The translations under genes and the position numbers were made by a program. Shown here piece by piece: positions 18,434 through 29,951 of a stretch of DNA of 64,000 nucleotides; position 1 is the first letter of the stretch; each line of letters begins with the position of its first letter. This DNA is from Salipiger pentaromativorans (lineage in GTDB: Bacteria; Pseudomonadota; Alphaproteobacteria; Rhodobacterales; Rhodobacteraceae): NCBI RefSeq assembly GCF_024721115.1, contig NZ_JAMDHK010000022.1:1-64000 (forward strand). Reading direction: 5' to 3'. The notes under the pieces are model-generated. The model was not told the DNA's origin, ran no database searches, and was given only the letters and a program-made list of their open reading frames with translations.

Positions 18434-19315
18434 TCATTGCAGCCGCACGCGCGACCGCTGCACCGCGAGGATCCCCAATGCGATGATTGCCGCGCCCACC
18501 ACATCGAGCGGCCCCAGCGGTTCGCCCAGGAACAGCGCCGCGATGGCGACCCCGAAGAACGGGTTGAGGAAATGGTAGGTCGCGGCCCGGATCGCGCCGA
18601 TGCGCTCGACCAGCAGAACCCAGACGAAGGTGGCCGCGACGCCCGGAATCAGGACCGTATAGGCAAAGGCGATCACCAGCGACCAGGACCAGGTGATCTC
18701 GGGCGTCTCGAAGGCCAGCGCCAGCGGCCAGAGCAGCACGCTGCCCACCAGCATCTGCAGCCCGACGATCATCATGACATTGCCCCCGGCAACCGCGCCG
18801 CGCACCGACATCGTGGCCGCCGCCAGCGACAGCACCCCCAGCACGCATAGCAGCACGCCCAGCGGGTCGGCGCCGCCCTGAAGCCGCGCGCCCATGATCA
18901 GCGCCACGCCGATCACCCCAGCCAGAAGCCCGGCATATCCGATCGGGCGCAGCCGCTCGCCCAGCCAAAGCCAGCTTGCCAGGGCCACGATCAGCGGCAT
19001 GGTCGAGGCGACGATCGACGCAAGCGATGCCTCGACGGTCTGCATGGCGACGAAGTTCAGACCGAGATACAGAGCGTTCTGGCAGATCCCGAAGATCCCC
19101 GTGGCGCGCCACTGCGCCCGGGTGAGCCGCCAGCTCTGGCCCATCAGCCACGCGAGGATCACCGCCAGCAATCCGGAGATCAGAAAGCGCAGCGCCAGCG
19201 CGCCCAGCGGCGGCGCGACCCCGACGATGATCCGCGCCGAGGTGAAGGCCGAGGACCACATGGCCACAAAGGCCAGCCCCATCAATATCGCGCGCAGATC
19301 CATCATGTTCCCCAT
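18434..19315 (-). CDS. DMT/EamA family transporter
   Basis: A 293-residue membrane protein with ten predicted helices in two EamA repeats (first starting LMGLAFVAMWSSAFTSARI, second starting GVLLCVLGVLSLAAATMSV). The segment LRFLISGLLAVILAWLMG and the end LGEPLGPLDVVGAAIIALGI are typical. Such proteins export or exchange small metabolites; the substrate cannot be inferred. It lies between the chemoreceptor and a secreted protease on the same strand, separated by about 75-95 bp on each side. Confidence 0.9.
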   Translation of the reverse strand: MGNMMDLRAILMGLAFVAMWSSAFTSARIIVGVAPPLGALALRFLISGLLAVILAWLMGQSWRLTRAQWRATGIFGICQNALYLGLNFVAMQTVEASLASIVASTMPLIVALASWLWLGERLRPIGYAGLLAGVIGVALIMGARLQGGADPLGVLLCVLGVLSLAAATMSVRGAVAGGNVMMIVGLQMLVGSVLLWPLALAFETPEITWSWSLVIAFAYTVLIPGVAATFVWVLLVERIGAIRAATYHFLNPFFGVAIAALFLGEPLGPLDVVGAAIIALGILAVQRSRVRLQ

Positions 19316-19391
19316 TGCCAGCCGGCGCAGAGAAACAGCCTTCGCGGCCCGGATGCAAGCCGCGAAGCTGTCGGCGTTTTCCCGACCGGGA

Positions 19392-20573
19392 TCAGCGCCC
19401 GGTGATCACCCGCGCCGGCGCGCGGAACCTGTCGAGATCGTCCGTGGTTCCGGCCGAGACCATGTTGTCCTTGTAGAAGACGAACACCATGTTGTTCTCG
19501 CCATCGAGCGCCATCCCGGCCACGTCCTGCGGCGTGTATCCGGGGGCGAGGCTATAGCGATAGGGCGCGCGGAACTTACCGAGATCGTCCGATGTGCCCG
19601 CCGACACCCTGCCGTCGCGATACCAGGCAAAATTGTAGTTGTTCTCGCCATCCACGGCCATGCCGACGATGTCGCCCGGCGTATAGCCCGCGGGCAGCCG
19701 GTAGCGGTAGGGCGCGCGCTTGCTGTCGAGATCCTCGCTCGACCCGGCGATCACGCGGCCGTCGCGCAGCCAGGCGAAGACCATGTTGGTCGATCCGTCG
19801 AGCCCCATGCCGACGATGGCCGTCTCGGCCGTGCCCGGCGCCACGGTGAAGTTGCGGGGATGGCGGAAATTGTGCATCCGCGTGGTCGACCCGGCGGTGA
19901 CAAATTTGCCCTCCGACCAGGCGAAGACCTCGTTGGTCTCTCCGTCGAGTCCGAAACCGACCATCTCGGAGGCGATGAACTCGGGCTTCCCGATACCCTC
20001 GTAATCGTTGGGATGCAGGTTGAGGAGACAGGCCTCCATCTGCTCGGGCACGGTGTTCTGGTACAGCGTGGTATCGACGGGATTGCCCGTGTGCTTGTAG
20101 CCGGCATTGTGCATCAGCTCGTGCCCGATGACCGAGGCCAGCCGGCGCACGCCGTAATCATTCTCGGTCTGATCCTTGAGATCGCGGATGAAATCCCGGT
20201 CGATATTCATGACGCCGGCCTTGCGATAGACCTTGTGCGCATTGGCATTGGCGCCGGGCAGATGGGTGCATTTGAACTTGGTCACATTGGGGCGTGTCAG
20301 ATCGTTGACGATCTTGGTCGGGCTCTTGCGGCTGTGCTCGACCAGATAGGCGCGGTCGATGCAGTCGATCAGCCGGGCACGCTGGCTCTTCGCCCGGTGC
20401 AGCAGGAACTCATAGGCAGTGGCGATCTCGCGTTTCATGCCGGGACCGCAGCCTGAGAATTTCAGATCGGTCGCGGCGGCGGGCCCCGCAGCGGCAAGCG
20501 CGAGCGCGCAAAGCGCCGCCGTGGCGAGGGGACGACCCGGGAGGGTAGTGAATCGTCTGGAAGGACGGGACAT
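19392..20573 (-). CDS. Secreted metzincin-like metalloprotease with four C-terminal 49-residue repeats
   Basis: A 393-residue exported protein (signal peptide to about residue 35, ending AGPAAA-TDLKF). Residues 151-161 read HELMHNAGYKH, an exact HExxHxxGxxH zinc motif of metzincins; Met179 (EQMEACLL) might supply the Met-turn. Cysteines at 42, 71, 102 and 182 could form two disulfides. From about residue 203 there are four tandem repeats of roughly 49 residues with the core (V/A)GM-x-(L/V)DG-x2-N-x3-F-x-W-x2-(D/G)G-x-V-x-AG(T/S); the last is truncated. The repeats may form a beta-rich binding module. I do not recognise the full architecture. The ATG follows a GGACGG-type site. Confidence 0.8.
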   Translation of the reverse strand: MSRPSRRFTTLPGRPLATAALCALALAAAGPAAATDLKFSGCGPGMKREIATAYEFLLHRAKSQRARLIDCIDRAYLVEHSRKSPTKIVNDLTRPNVTKFKCTHLPGANANAHKVYRKAGVMNIDRDFIRDLKDQTENDYGVRRLASVIGHELMHNAGYKHTGNPVDTTLYQNTVPEQMEACLLNLHPNDYEGIGKPEFIASEMVGFGLDGETNEVFAWSEGKFVTAGSTTRMHNFRHPRNFTVAPGTAETAIVGMGLDGSTNMVFAWLRDGRVIAGSSEDLDSKRAPYRYRLPAGYTPGDIVGMAVDGENNYNFAWYRDGRVSAGTSDDLGKFRAPYRYSLAPGYTPQDVAGMALDGENNMVFVFYKDNMVSAGTTDDLDRFRAPARVITGR

Positions 20574-20682
20574 GGCAAGAATCCTTGATGGAAAGGGACG
20601 GTTTGAAAATCTCTGAAGTGCCCCCGATGCTGCGCCCCTCCCGCCTCTCCGTCCATTCCGGAAATCCGGACCCTCCACATGG

Positions 20683-20714
20683 AAAATGCCCCGCCTGCAC
20701 AGCGCAGGCGGGGC
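20683..20714 (-). terminator. Intrinsic terminator of ccrM
   Basis: GCCCCGCCTGC and GCAGGCGGGGC form an 11-bp stem with a 5-nt loop; in the leftward direction it is followed by ATTTTCC. It lies between the ccrM stop and the protease start. Confidence 0.8.
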
Positions 20715-20720
20715 CAGTTA

Positions 20721-20740
20721 GTGCCTGTCATCACAGGCAC
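20721..20740 (-). other. Second hairpin after ccrM
   Basis: GTGCCTGT, loop CATC, ACAGGCAC: a perfect 8-bp stem between the ccrM stop codon and the terminator. It probably helps to protect the transcript 3' end. Confidence 0.55.
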
Positions 20741-20771
20741 CGGCGGTGTTCGTGAATTCGGAATTCGGTGC

Positions 20772-21974
<1,203 letters not shown>

Positions 21975-21976
<2 letters not shown>

Positions 21977-22604
21977 AGTCACTTGTGGATTTCCCTTGCC
22001 ACAAGATATTGTGTACCGGTTTGAAGGATCGCCTATGGTGAGGGGTTACACCAAGATTTCGAAGCGCCTCGTTGTGGCTTTTCGATCCATATCCCGCGTT
22101 GGTTTCCCAGCCGTATCCGGGATGGTGTTGCGCCAAATCCCGCATGATCCGGTCACGCCATATTTTAGCCACAATCGAGGCCGCCGCGATGCTCACCGAA
22201 CGGCCGTCGCCCTTGACGATGGCTGTGGCCGGACAGGGCAGATCGGGCGGCAGGCGGTTGCCGTCGATCAGCAGATGCCCGGGCGGCTGCGGCAACGCGG
22301 CCACGGCGCGGCGCATGGCGAGATAGGTGGCCTGGAGGATGTTGATGCGGTCGATCTCCGCGACGCTGGCCTCGCCGATCCCCACCTGGCAAGCCGCCCG
22401 GATGAGCGGCTCCAGCGCCTCGCGCCGCTTGGCGGTCAGCGCCTTGGAATCGTTCAACCCCTCGGGAATGCGCCCCGGATCGAGACAGACGGCAGCCGCC
22501 ACCACCGGTCCGGCAAGCGGTCCGCGGCCCACCTCATCGACCCCGGCCACCAGCATGCCCGTCTGCCACAAGGGCGCTTCGTAGGAGGAATCCGGTCCGC
22601 TCAT
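21975..22604 (-). CDS. rnhB: Ribonuclease HII
   Basis: A 209-residue RNase HII that cuts RNA in RNA-DNA hybrids and single ribonucleotides in DNA. The active-site motif [19 protein letters not shown] carries the Asp-Glu pair; LIDGN supplies the third acidic residue and [22 protein letters not shown] the fourth. [19 protein letters not shown] is also typical. I start at MSGPDSSYE with an AGGGCGG site, since the open frame upstream runs into an intergenic repeat. Followed by ccrM on the same strand. Confidence 0.95.
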
Positions 22605-22636
22605 GCCGCCCTTGAAAGCGCAAAACCCCGCGCGGC

Positions 22637-22682
22637 GCAAATTCCTTCAAGGAATTTGCAAGAGTTTTTCCAAAACTCTTGC
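22637..22682. repeat. Double-hairpin intergenic repeat, copy 2
   Basis: Two adjoining inverted repeats share a GC: GCAAATTCCTT / AAGGAATTTGC with a one-base centre, then GCAAGAGTTTT / AAAACTCTTGC with loop TCC, followed by CCCCCGGCCC. The layout is the same as that of the element after xerC, with the second arm pair changed in a compensated way. Confidence 0.75.
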
Positions 22683-22715
22683 CCCCGGCCCAAACAGAGC
22701 CCTTCCAAAACGGAA

Positions 22716-22739
22716 CAAAGGGGCCCGAAGGCCCCTTTG
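22716..22739 (-). terminator. Terminator hairpin of groESL
   Basis: In the leftward direction, CAAAGGGGCC, loop TTCG, GGCCCCTTTG form a 10-bp stem with the stable UUCG tetraloop, followed by TTCCGTTTTGG. It lies about 90 bp after the groL stop codon. Confidence 0.75.
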
Positions 22740-22803
22740 CCGTTGTCCTGACGACTCTGCGCGTGTCATCGGCACCCGGGGTGCCGACGCCTGTCGCAGT
22801 CCT

Positions 22804-22824
22804 CACACCTGCAAGGCAGGTGTG
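22804..22824 (-). other. Hairpin immediately after groL stop
   Basis: CACACCTGC and GCAGGTGTG form a perfect 9-bp stem with a 3-nt loop, starting one base after the groL stop codon. There is no T tract; it may stabilise the mRNA 3' end or add to termination. Confidence 0.5.
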
Positions 22825-22825
22825 A

Positions 22826-24469
<1,644 letters not shown>

Positions 24470-24538
24470 TCAGTTCTCCTGAATAGATATGGATTTGTTG
24501 CGAAGCGGGCCCGCAACGGGCCCGGAGCGATCAGCGGA

Positions 24539-24832
24539 TCAGGCCGCCTCGGTGATGCCGAGGATGTCCGATTCCTTCATGATCAGCAGCTCTTCGCCGT
24601 CGATCGTCACTTCGGTGCCCGACCATTTGCCGAACAGGATCTTGTCGCCGGCCTTGACGGCCATGTCGATCAGCTCGCCGCTGTCCTTGCGCGCGCCTTC
24701 GCCGCAAGCCACAACGAGGCCCTCGGCGGGCTTTTCCTTGGCGCTATCGGGGATGATCAGACCGCCCTTGGTCTTCTCGTCGCTCTCAACGCGGCGAACC
24801 AGCACGCGGTCATGAAGCGGTTTGAATGCCAT
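24539..24832 (-). CDS. groS: Co-chaperonin GroES (10 kDa)
   Basis: A 97-residue GroES. It starts [21 protein letters not shown], contains the mobile loop [16 protein letters not shown] that contacts GroEL, and ends [12 protein letters not shown]. The start is the family start with an AGGAGACT site. First gene of groESL, preceded by a hairpin, a CIRCE operator and a sigma-70 promoter. Confidence 0.98.
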   Translation of the reverse strand: MAFKPLHDRVLVRRVESDEKTKGGLIIPDSAKEKPAEGLVVACGEGARKDSGELIDMAVKAGDKILFGKWSGTEVTIDGEELLIMKESDILGITEAA

Positions 24833-24864
24833 CTTCGAGTCTCCTAGCTCAAAGGTTGTCCCTG

Positions 24865-24888
24865 TAACGGTCCCGAACGGGACCGTTA
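24865..24888 (-). other. Leader hairpin of groESL
   Basis: TAACGGTCCC, a 4-nt loop and GGGACCGTTA form a 10-bp perfect stem in the 5' untranslated region of groESL. Its promoter-side end overlaps the first three bases of the CIRCE element. It may affect mRNA stability or translation. Confidence 0.55.
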
Positions 24889-24912
24889 GCACTCATCGTC
24901 GTCGAGTGCTAA
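24886..24912. promoter_or_regulatory. CIRCE operator (HrcA-binding)
   Basis: TTAGCACTC-N9-GAGTGCTAA is a perfect CIRCE element. HrcA binds it and represses groESL until heat shock. It lies 54 bp upstream of the groS start and just downstream of the -10 box. Confidence 0.97.
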
Positions 24913-24919
24913 CGGCGCA

Positions 24920-24948
24920 TAGCTAGGCACAGATCCGAGTCGTGTCAA
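24920..24948 (-). promoter_or_regulatory. Sigma-70 promoter of groESL
   Basis: Leftward TTGACA, a 17-bp spacer and TAGCTA, ending 7 bp before the CIRCE element, so that the transcription start should fall in or next to the operator. A GAGTC (GANTC) methylation site lies in the spacer one base after the -35. Confidence 0.8.
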
Positions 24949-25107
24949 CAGCACCGGAACGAAAAGACCACCCGCCCGAATAACGGCCAGAGCGCGCATC
25001 GCCCGGGGCGCCCCGCCCCTGGCGCGGGCCCTGGGGCATGGCAACTCGCCGGCATCTGTGCTTTCTTCGCGCGGGTGCGCCTTCGCCCTCAGACCGAGAC
25101 CCCCTTC

Positions 25108-26088
25108 ATGCCCCTTCCCTCCGCTGTCACGATTCCGTCCCAGCACGCCCCCCAGCCTGCCACCCCCGACAATATGCGGGGCATTCTCCTGATCACCCTG
25201 GGGTTCGTCTGCTTCGGTGCCACCGACGCGCTGGCCAAGCTCCTGACAACCGAGCTGCCCCCCCTGCAAGTGGCGTGGTTTCGCCAGATCGGGCTGTTTT
25301 CCGGTGTCGTGATCATGCTGGGGCTGCGCGGTACGCATCTGCTGCGCACCCGCCACCCGCTGGTGCAGATCCTGCGCGGGGTGATGGCCGCCGCCTCCGC
25401 GACCTTCTTCATCCTGGCGCTGCGCTATGTGCCGCTGGCCGACGCAACGGCGGTCTCCTTCATTGCGCCCTTCATCGTGACGGCCATCGGCGCACTCGTC
25501 CTGCGCGAGACGGTGGGCATTCGGCGCTGGCTGGCGGTCCTCGCCGGATTCGCCGGCATGCTGATCGTCATCCGCCCCGGAATGGGTGTCTTTCACCCGG
25601 CGATCTTCATGGTCGTCGTGGCTGCAAGCGCCTTTGCCACACGGCAAGTGCTGTCGAGAGTGCTGAGCGGCGACGACAGCATCGCCACGACCGTGGCCTA
25701 TACCTCAGCCACCTCAACCGCCCTGCTGACGGTGCCGCTGCTGCTGGTCTGGGAGACGCCCCCCGCCGCCTGGATCTGGCTTGTCGCCCTCGCCATGACG
25801 ACCTGTGCCGGCGTGGGCGAGATCCTCATCATCCGCGCGCTCGACATCGCGCAGGCGGTCGTGGTCGCGCCGCTGCAATATTCCATGATCCTGTGGAGCT
25901 CGCTCTACGGCTTTCTTCTCTTCGCCGACCTGCCGGACCTCTGGACGCTTGCGGGCTGCAGCGTCATCGTCGCCTCGGGGCTCTACACGCTGAACCGCGA
26001 ACGCATCGCCGCGCGCCGGCAAAAGGATCGGGCCGCTGCCGAAGCCGCAAACGCCGCCGAAGCCGCAGCACGCACCGAAGAGATCTGA
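25108..26088 (+). CDS. DMT/EamA family transporter
   Basis: A membrane protein of 326 residues with ten predicted helices in two EamA repeats (MRGILLITLGFVCFGATDALAKL at the first, VFHPAIFMVVVAASAFATRQVL at the second). The Arg- and Ala-rich hydrophilic tail (RRQKDRAAAEAANAAEAAARTEEI) is cytoplasmic. The start is uncertain: I use the ATG of MPLPSAV; a GTG 33 bp upstream or the ATG at MRGILL are alternatives, since no clear ribosome-binding site is seen. Substrate unknown. The stop is one base short of the convergent DUF2161 gene end. Confidence 0.88.
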   Translation: MPLPSAVTIPSQHAPQPATPDNMRGILLITLGFVCFGATDALAKLLTTELPPLQVAWFRQIGLFSGVVIMLGLRGTHLLRTRHPLVQILRGVMAAASATFFILALRYVPLADATAVSFIAPFIVTAIGALVLRETVGIRRWLAVLAGFAGMLIVIRPGMGVFHPAIFMVVVAASAFATRQVLSRVLSGDDSIATTVAYTSATSTALLTVPLLLVWETPPAAWIWLVALAMTTCAGVGEILIIRALDIAQAVVVAPLQYSMILWSSLYGFLLFADLPDLWTLAGCSVIVASGLYTLNRERIAARRQKDRAAAEAANAAEAAARTEEI

Positions 26089-26089
26089 C

Positions 26090-26749
26090 CTACCAGCTAT
26101 AGGCCCAATGGGTCAGACCGGCCCGGCCCGCTTCGGTCAGCCCATAGACCCCGGTGCCCAGCCTTTCGAACCATCCGTAATGGTTGTCGCGCATGATCCG
26201 GGTGGCGACCGCCACCCCGGTGGCCGCCGCCACGTCGCGCCCCCGCGATGCCCCATGCTCGGCCAGATGCGCCGCGCAGCGCAGCGCATCCTGCCGGTAG
26301 CCGGTCACGATCCCGTGCCGCGTCGCCCCGCCATCGTTCGGATCGCCCGAGATCCGCTGGAACTCGCGCAGCAGCCGCGCCCGTTTCACCTTGTTCCGGC
26401 GCGGCGCATAGGGCCCCGGATCGCACAGCACCTCGGCGCGCCCGGCCTTGACCGTGATGAACCCGAGCCCCAGCCGCCGGCACAGCGCCAGATTGTCCTT
26501 GAGCGCCCGCCGCGCCGTCCGCCCGGCGGGCTTCGGCACCGCGATATAGACCGCCTCGGTCACTGACAGACGCGCCACCGCCTGGTGGAAAAGCGCAAGC
26601 GAAATCCTTAGCTTGAGCTCCACGATCACCGGTTCGCCGCCGTCGCGGACCGCCACCAGATCGGCCGCGCCGACCTCGCCCTTGACGTCATAGCCCTGCC
26701 CCGTCAGCAGCGCCTTGACCGGCGCATAAAGATCGCTTTCCCGCTCCAT
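26090..26749 (-). CDS. DUF2161 family protein, putative PD-(D/E)XK nuclease fold
   Basis: A 219-residue protein. The N-terminal domain begins MERESDLYAPVKALLTGQGYDVKGEV and carries GAADLVAV...VIVELKLR, i.e. Asp followed by ExK, the catalytic pattern of PD-(D/E)XK enzymes. Basic segments (PRRNKVKRARLLREFQ) follow, then a C-terminal winged-helix-like part (DVAAATGVAVATRIMRDNHYGWFERLGTGVYGLTEAG). A DNA- or RNA-linked role is likely but not known. Divergent from the TraB/GumN gene. Confidence 0.85.
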   Translation of the reverse strand: MERESDLYAPVKALLTGQGYDVKGEVGAADLVAVRDGGEPVIVELKLRISLALFHQAVARLSVTEAVYIAVPKPAGRTARRALKDNLALCRRLGLGFITVKAGRAEVLCDPGPYAPRRNKVKRARLLREFQRISGDPNDGGATRHGIVTGYRQDALRCAAHLAEHGASRGRDVAAATGVAVATRIMRDNHYGWFERLGTGVYGLTEAGRAGLTHWAYSW

Positions 26750-26832
26750 GCCGCCGAGAGTGGCGGCAGCGGTTGCCGCTGTCCATCCCTTGCCCTAGCC
26801 TGCGCGGCGATCCCCTGCCCGAAAGGCCCCAC

Positions 26833-27825
26833 ATGTTTCGAACCCTGCTTGCGTTCTCGCTCTGGCTGAGCCTTGCCGCCGCCGGCGCGGCACAATGTGT
26901 CGGCCAGGATCTGCGCCAGACGCTCAACCCCGAGGAACGCGCACGGCTCGACCTGCTGATGGCCGATGTGCCCTATGCCTCCGGCAACCGCTGGCGCGCC
27001 GAAAGGGACGGCGAGATCATCCATCTCGTGGGCACCATTCACCTCAGCGATCCCCGCCTCGGCGCGCCGCTCGAACGGCTGCGCCCGGTCGTCGCCGCCT
27101 CCGGCGCCGTGTTGCTGGAAATGCCCCGGGCCGAACAAGCCAAGCTGATGCAGGCCATCTCCAGCCAACCCGGCCTGCTTCTGCTTACCGACAAAACCCT
27201 GCCCGAGCTGATGCCCGAGGAGGATTGGGCGGCGCTGGCCGAGGCCGCGGAGGCGCATGGGATTCCGCCCTTCATGGCGGCAAAATTTCGGCCCTGGTAT
27301 CTGTCGATGATGCTGGCGCTGCCGGCCTGCGCGAAATCCGCGCTGGACTCTCGCGACGGGCTGGATTTCCGGATCGAGGCGCTGGCCGAGGCGCAGGGCG
27401 TGCCGACCGTCGCGCTCGAATCCTTCGACACCACCTTCGGCATCTTCAACGCCGAGCCGCTCGACGAACAGATCGAGATGATGTCGGTTTCGCTCACCAC
27501 GCAGGGCGAGGATGCGGATGGCATGGCCACCACCATCGCCGCCTATTTCGACGAGGCCGCGGGCGAGATGTGGAAATTCTCCGAGATCCAGATTGCCCGT
27601 AGCGGGCTGTATACTCCCGAAGAGGCCGCGCAGATGATGCAGGAATCGGGCGATGCGATCCTGAGCCAGCGCAACCACGCCTGGATCGAGGTCATTCTGC
27701 AAACGGCGAAAACCACCGAAAAGCCGATCGTCGCCGCCTTCGGCGCGGCGCATCTGCCGGGCGAAGACGGCGTTCTGAACCTGCTCGCGCGCGCAGGGTT
27801 CACCCTCACGCGCGAGCCGTTCTGA
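26833..27825 (+). CDS. TraB/GumN family protein
   Basis: A 330-residue exported protein with signal peptide MFRTLLAFSLWLSLAAAGA. The TraB/GumN family shows two conserved Gly-x2-His motifs; here GTIHLSDPR near the N-terminus and GAAHLPGEDGVLNLLARAGFTL at the C-terminus, plus LDFRIEALAEAQGVPTVALESFDT. Members are thought to be metal-dependent proteases or hydrolases acting outside the cytoplasm. I start at the ATG before the signal peptide; the open frame continues upstream without signal features. The stop is close to the convergent M3 peptidase. Confidence 0.88.
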   Translation: MFRTLLAFSLWLSLAAAGAAQCVGQDLRQTLNPEERARLDLLMADVPYASGNRWRAERDGEIIHLVGTIHLSDPRLGAPLERLRPVVAASGAVLLEMPRAEQAKLMQAISSQPGLLLLTDKTLPELMPEEDWAALAEAAEAHGIPPFMAAKFRPWYLSMMLALPACAKSALDSRDGLDFRIEALAEAQGVPTVALESFDTTFGIFNAEPLDEQIEMMSVSLTTQGEDADGMATTIAAYFDEAAGEMWKFSEIQIARSGLYTPEEAAQMMQESGDAILSQRNHAWIEVILQTAKTTEKPIVAAFGAAHLPGEDGVLNLLARAGFTLTREPF

Positions 27826-27831
27826 CCGGTC

Positions 27832-29853
27832 TCAGGCCGCCAGACCGCGTCCCTTGAGCAGCGCCTCGACGCCGGGCATGCGCCCCCGGAAGGCGGTGTA
27901 AAGCTCTTCGGCCTCGCGCGAGCCGCCTTTCGACAGGATGAACGCCTCCAGCTTCTGCGCCGTCGCCGGATCGAAGGCGCTGCCCGCCTCCTCGAAAGCG
28001 GCAAAGGCATCCGCGTCCATCACCTCGGACCACATGTAGCTGTAATAGCCGCTGGAATAGCCGTCCCCCGAGAAGACATGAGCGAAATGCGGCGTGGCGT
28101 GGCGCATGGTGATGGCCGCCGGCATGCCGATACTCTCCAGCACCTCCGCCTGTTTCGCCATCGGATCGGCGGGGGCGGCCCCGCTGTGGAACTCCAGATC
28201 CACCAGCGCCGAGGCCACGTATTCCACCGTCTGGAACCCCATGTCGAAGGTGGCCGCCGCAAGCACCTTGTCGAGCAGCGCCTTGGGCATCGGCTCGCCG
28301 GTCTCCGCATGGGTGGCGAATTCCTCCAGCACCTCCGGCACCTCCAGCCAGTGCTCGTAAAGCTGGCTCGGCAGCTCTACGAAATCGCGCGCCACCGAGG
28401 TGCCCGAGACCGAACCGAACTCCACATCCGACAGCATCTGATGCAGCGCATGGCCGAACTCGTGGAACAGCGTGCGCGCGTCGTCATAGGACAGGAGCGC
28501 CGGTTTGCCCGCCGGCGGCTTGGCGAAGTTGCAGACATTGATCACCACCGGCGTCTCGACCCGCGGCCGTTTCGCCTGGCTCCGCATCGCCGAACACCAG
28601 GCGCCGGAGCGTTTCGAGGCGCGGGCGAAGTAGTCGCCGATGAAGACCGCCACATGCTTGCCGTCCCGCGTCACCTCCCAGGCACGGCAATCCGGGTGGT
28701 AGAGCGGCACGTCCAGCGGCGCGAATACCAGCCCGAACAGCCGGCTGGAACAGGTGAAGGCCGCCTCGATCATCTTGTCGAGCTGGAGATAGGGCTTGAG
28801 TTCCGTCTCATCGAGATCGTGCAGCGCCTTGCGCCGCTTCTCGGCATAGTAGCGCCAGTCCCAGGGCTGCAAGGCGTCGTTGATCCCGTCGGCGCGCAGC
28901 ATCTCGGCCATTTCCTCGGCATCGCGCAGCGCCTGCGTGCGCGCCGGCGCCCAGACCTGCATCAGCAGGTCGCGCACCCGCTCGGGCGTGCCCGCCATTT
29001 CGGTCTCGAGCTTGAAATGGGCGAAATCCTCGTAGCCCAGCAGCTTGGCGCGTTCCTCGCGCAGCGCCAGGACCTCGGCGGCAATACCCCGATTGTCGGT
29101 CTCGCCGCCGTTCTCGCCCCGTGCCGCCCAGGCACGGAACGCCTTTTCCCGCAGATCCCGGCGCGGCGAGAATTGCAGGAACGGCACGATCAGCGAGCGC
29201 GACAGGGTGACCACCGGGCCGTCCTGCTCCAGTGCCTCGCCCGCCGAACGGGCCGCGTCCACGACAAACTCCGGCAGCCCGTCCAGATCCTCTTCCGCGA
29301 GAGGCATGAACCAATCCGCTTCGTCTTTCAGCAGGTTCTGGGTGAACTCGGTGCCCAGCACCGCCAGCCGCGACTTCACCTCTTTCATCCGTTCCGCCTC
29401 GGCCCCCTCCAGCCCGGCGCCCGCACGCACGAACCCGCGATGGGTCAGGTACAGCACCCGCGCTTCCTCTTCGGACAGGCCCAGCGCATCGCGCCGCTCC
29501 CACAGATCCGCGATGCGTGCGAACAGCGCCTTGTTGGCATAGATCGCCGAGCTGTGTGCCGCGAGCTTCGGCGAAAACGCCCGTTGCAGCGCCTGCCGCT
29601 CTGCATTGCTGTCGGCGCCTGCGACCGAGAAGAACACCGACAGCACCTTGTCCAGCGCCTCGCCCGCGCCCTCCATGGCCTCGATCGTATTGGCAAAGCT
29701 GGGCGCCGCGGCATTCGCCGCGATCGCCTCGATCTCATCGAGATGCTTGGTCAGCGCCAGCTCGAAGGCCGGGGCGAAATCCGCGTCGGAGATGCGGCCG
29801 AACGGGGCGATCCGAAACGGCGTCTCCCAATCGTCGAGCAGCGGGTTGGTCAT
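27832..29853 (-). CDS. M3 family metallopeptidase (oligopeptidase / dipeptidyl carboxypeptidase type)
   Basis: A 673-residue thimet-type oligopeptidase that degrades short peptides in the cytoplasm. The zinc site is FHEFGHALHQML (His464, Glu465, His468), with the third ligand expected in the following Glu-containing helix. SGTSVARDFVELPSQLYEHW and FSGDGYSSGYYSYMWSEVMDADAFAAFEEAG are family segments. No signal peptide. I choose the ATG with AGGAGG 7 nt upstream over a TTG two codons earlier. Whether it is Dcp or OpdA-type cannot be settled from sequence alone. Confidence 0.95.
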   Translation of the reverse strand: MTNPLLDDWETPFRIAPFGRISDADFAPAFELALTKHLDEIEAIAANAAAPSFANTIEAMEGAGEALDKVLSVFFSVAGADSNAERQALQRAFSPKLAAHSSAIYANKALFARIADLWERRDALGLSEEEARVLYLTHRGFVRAGAGLEGAEAERMKEVKSRLAVLGTEFTQNLLKDEADWFMPLAEEDLDGLPEFVVDAARSAGEALEQDGPVVTLSRSLIVPFLQFSPRRDLREKAFRAWAARGENGGETDNRGIAAEVLALREERAKLLGYEDFAHFKLETEMAGTPERVRDLLMQVWAPARTQALRDAEEMAEMLRADGINDALQPWDWRYYAEKRRKALHDLDETELKPYLQLDKMIEAAFTCSSRLFGLVFAPLDVPLYHPDCRAWEVTRDGKHVAVFIGDYFARASKRSGAWCSAMRSQAKRPRVETPVVINVCNFAKPPAGKPALLSYDDARTLFHEFGHALHQMLSDVEFGSVSGTSVARDFVELPSQLYEHWLEVPEVLEEFATHAETGEPMPKALLDKVLAAATFDMGFQTVEYVASALVDLEFHSGAAPADPMAKQAEVLESIGMPAAITMRHATPHFAHVFSGDGYSSGYYSYMWSEVMDADAFAAFEEAGSAFDPATAQKLEAFILSKGGSREAEELYTAFRGRMPGVEALLKGRGLAA

Positions 29854-29951
29854 GGACAAGCCTCCTTTTTCCCAAAGCTATGCCCGGCAGACGCCCGCCG
29901 CAATCCCGCTGCGGCGCTCCGGCCCCGCCAAATCCCCCGGAAGGAGCGGCG

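Noticed and set aside
20751..20769. GAATTCGGAATTC near-palindrome after ccrM
   Set aside because: Short, single occurrence and without a function that could be assigned; not called a site.
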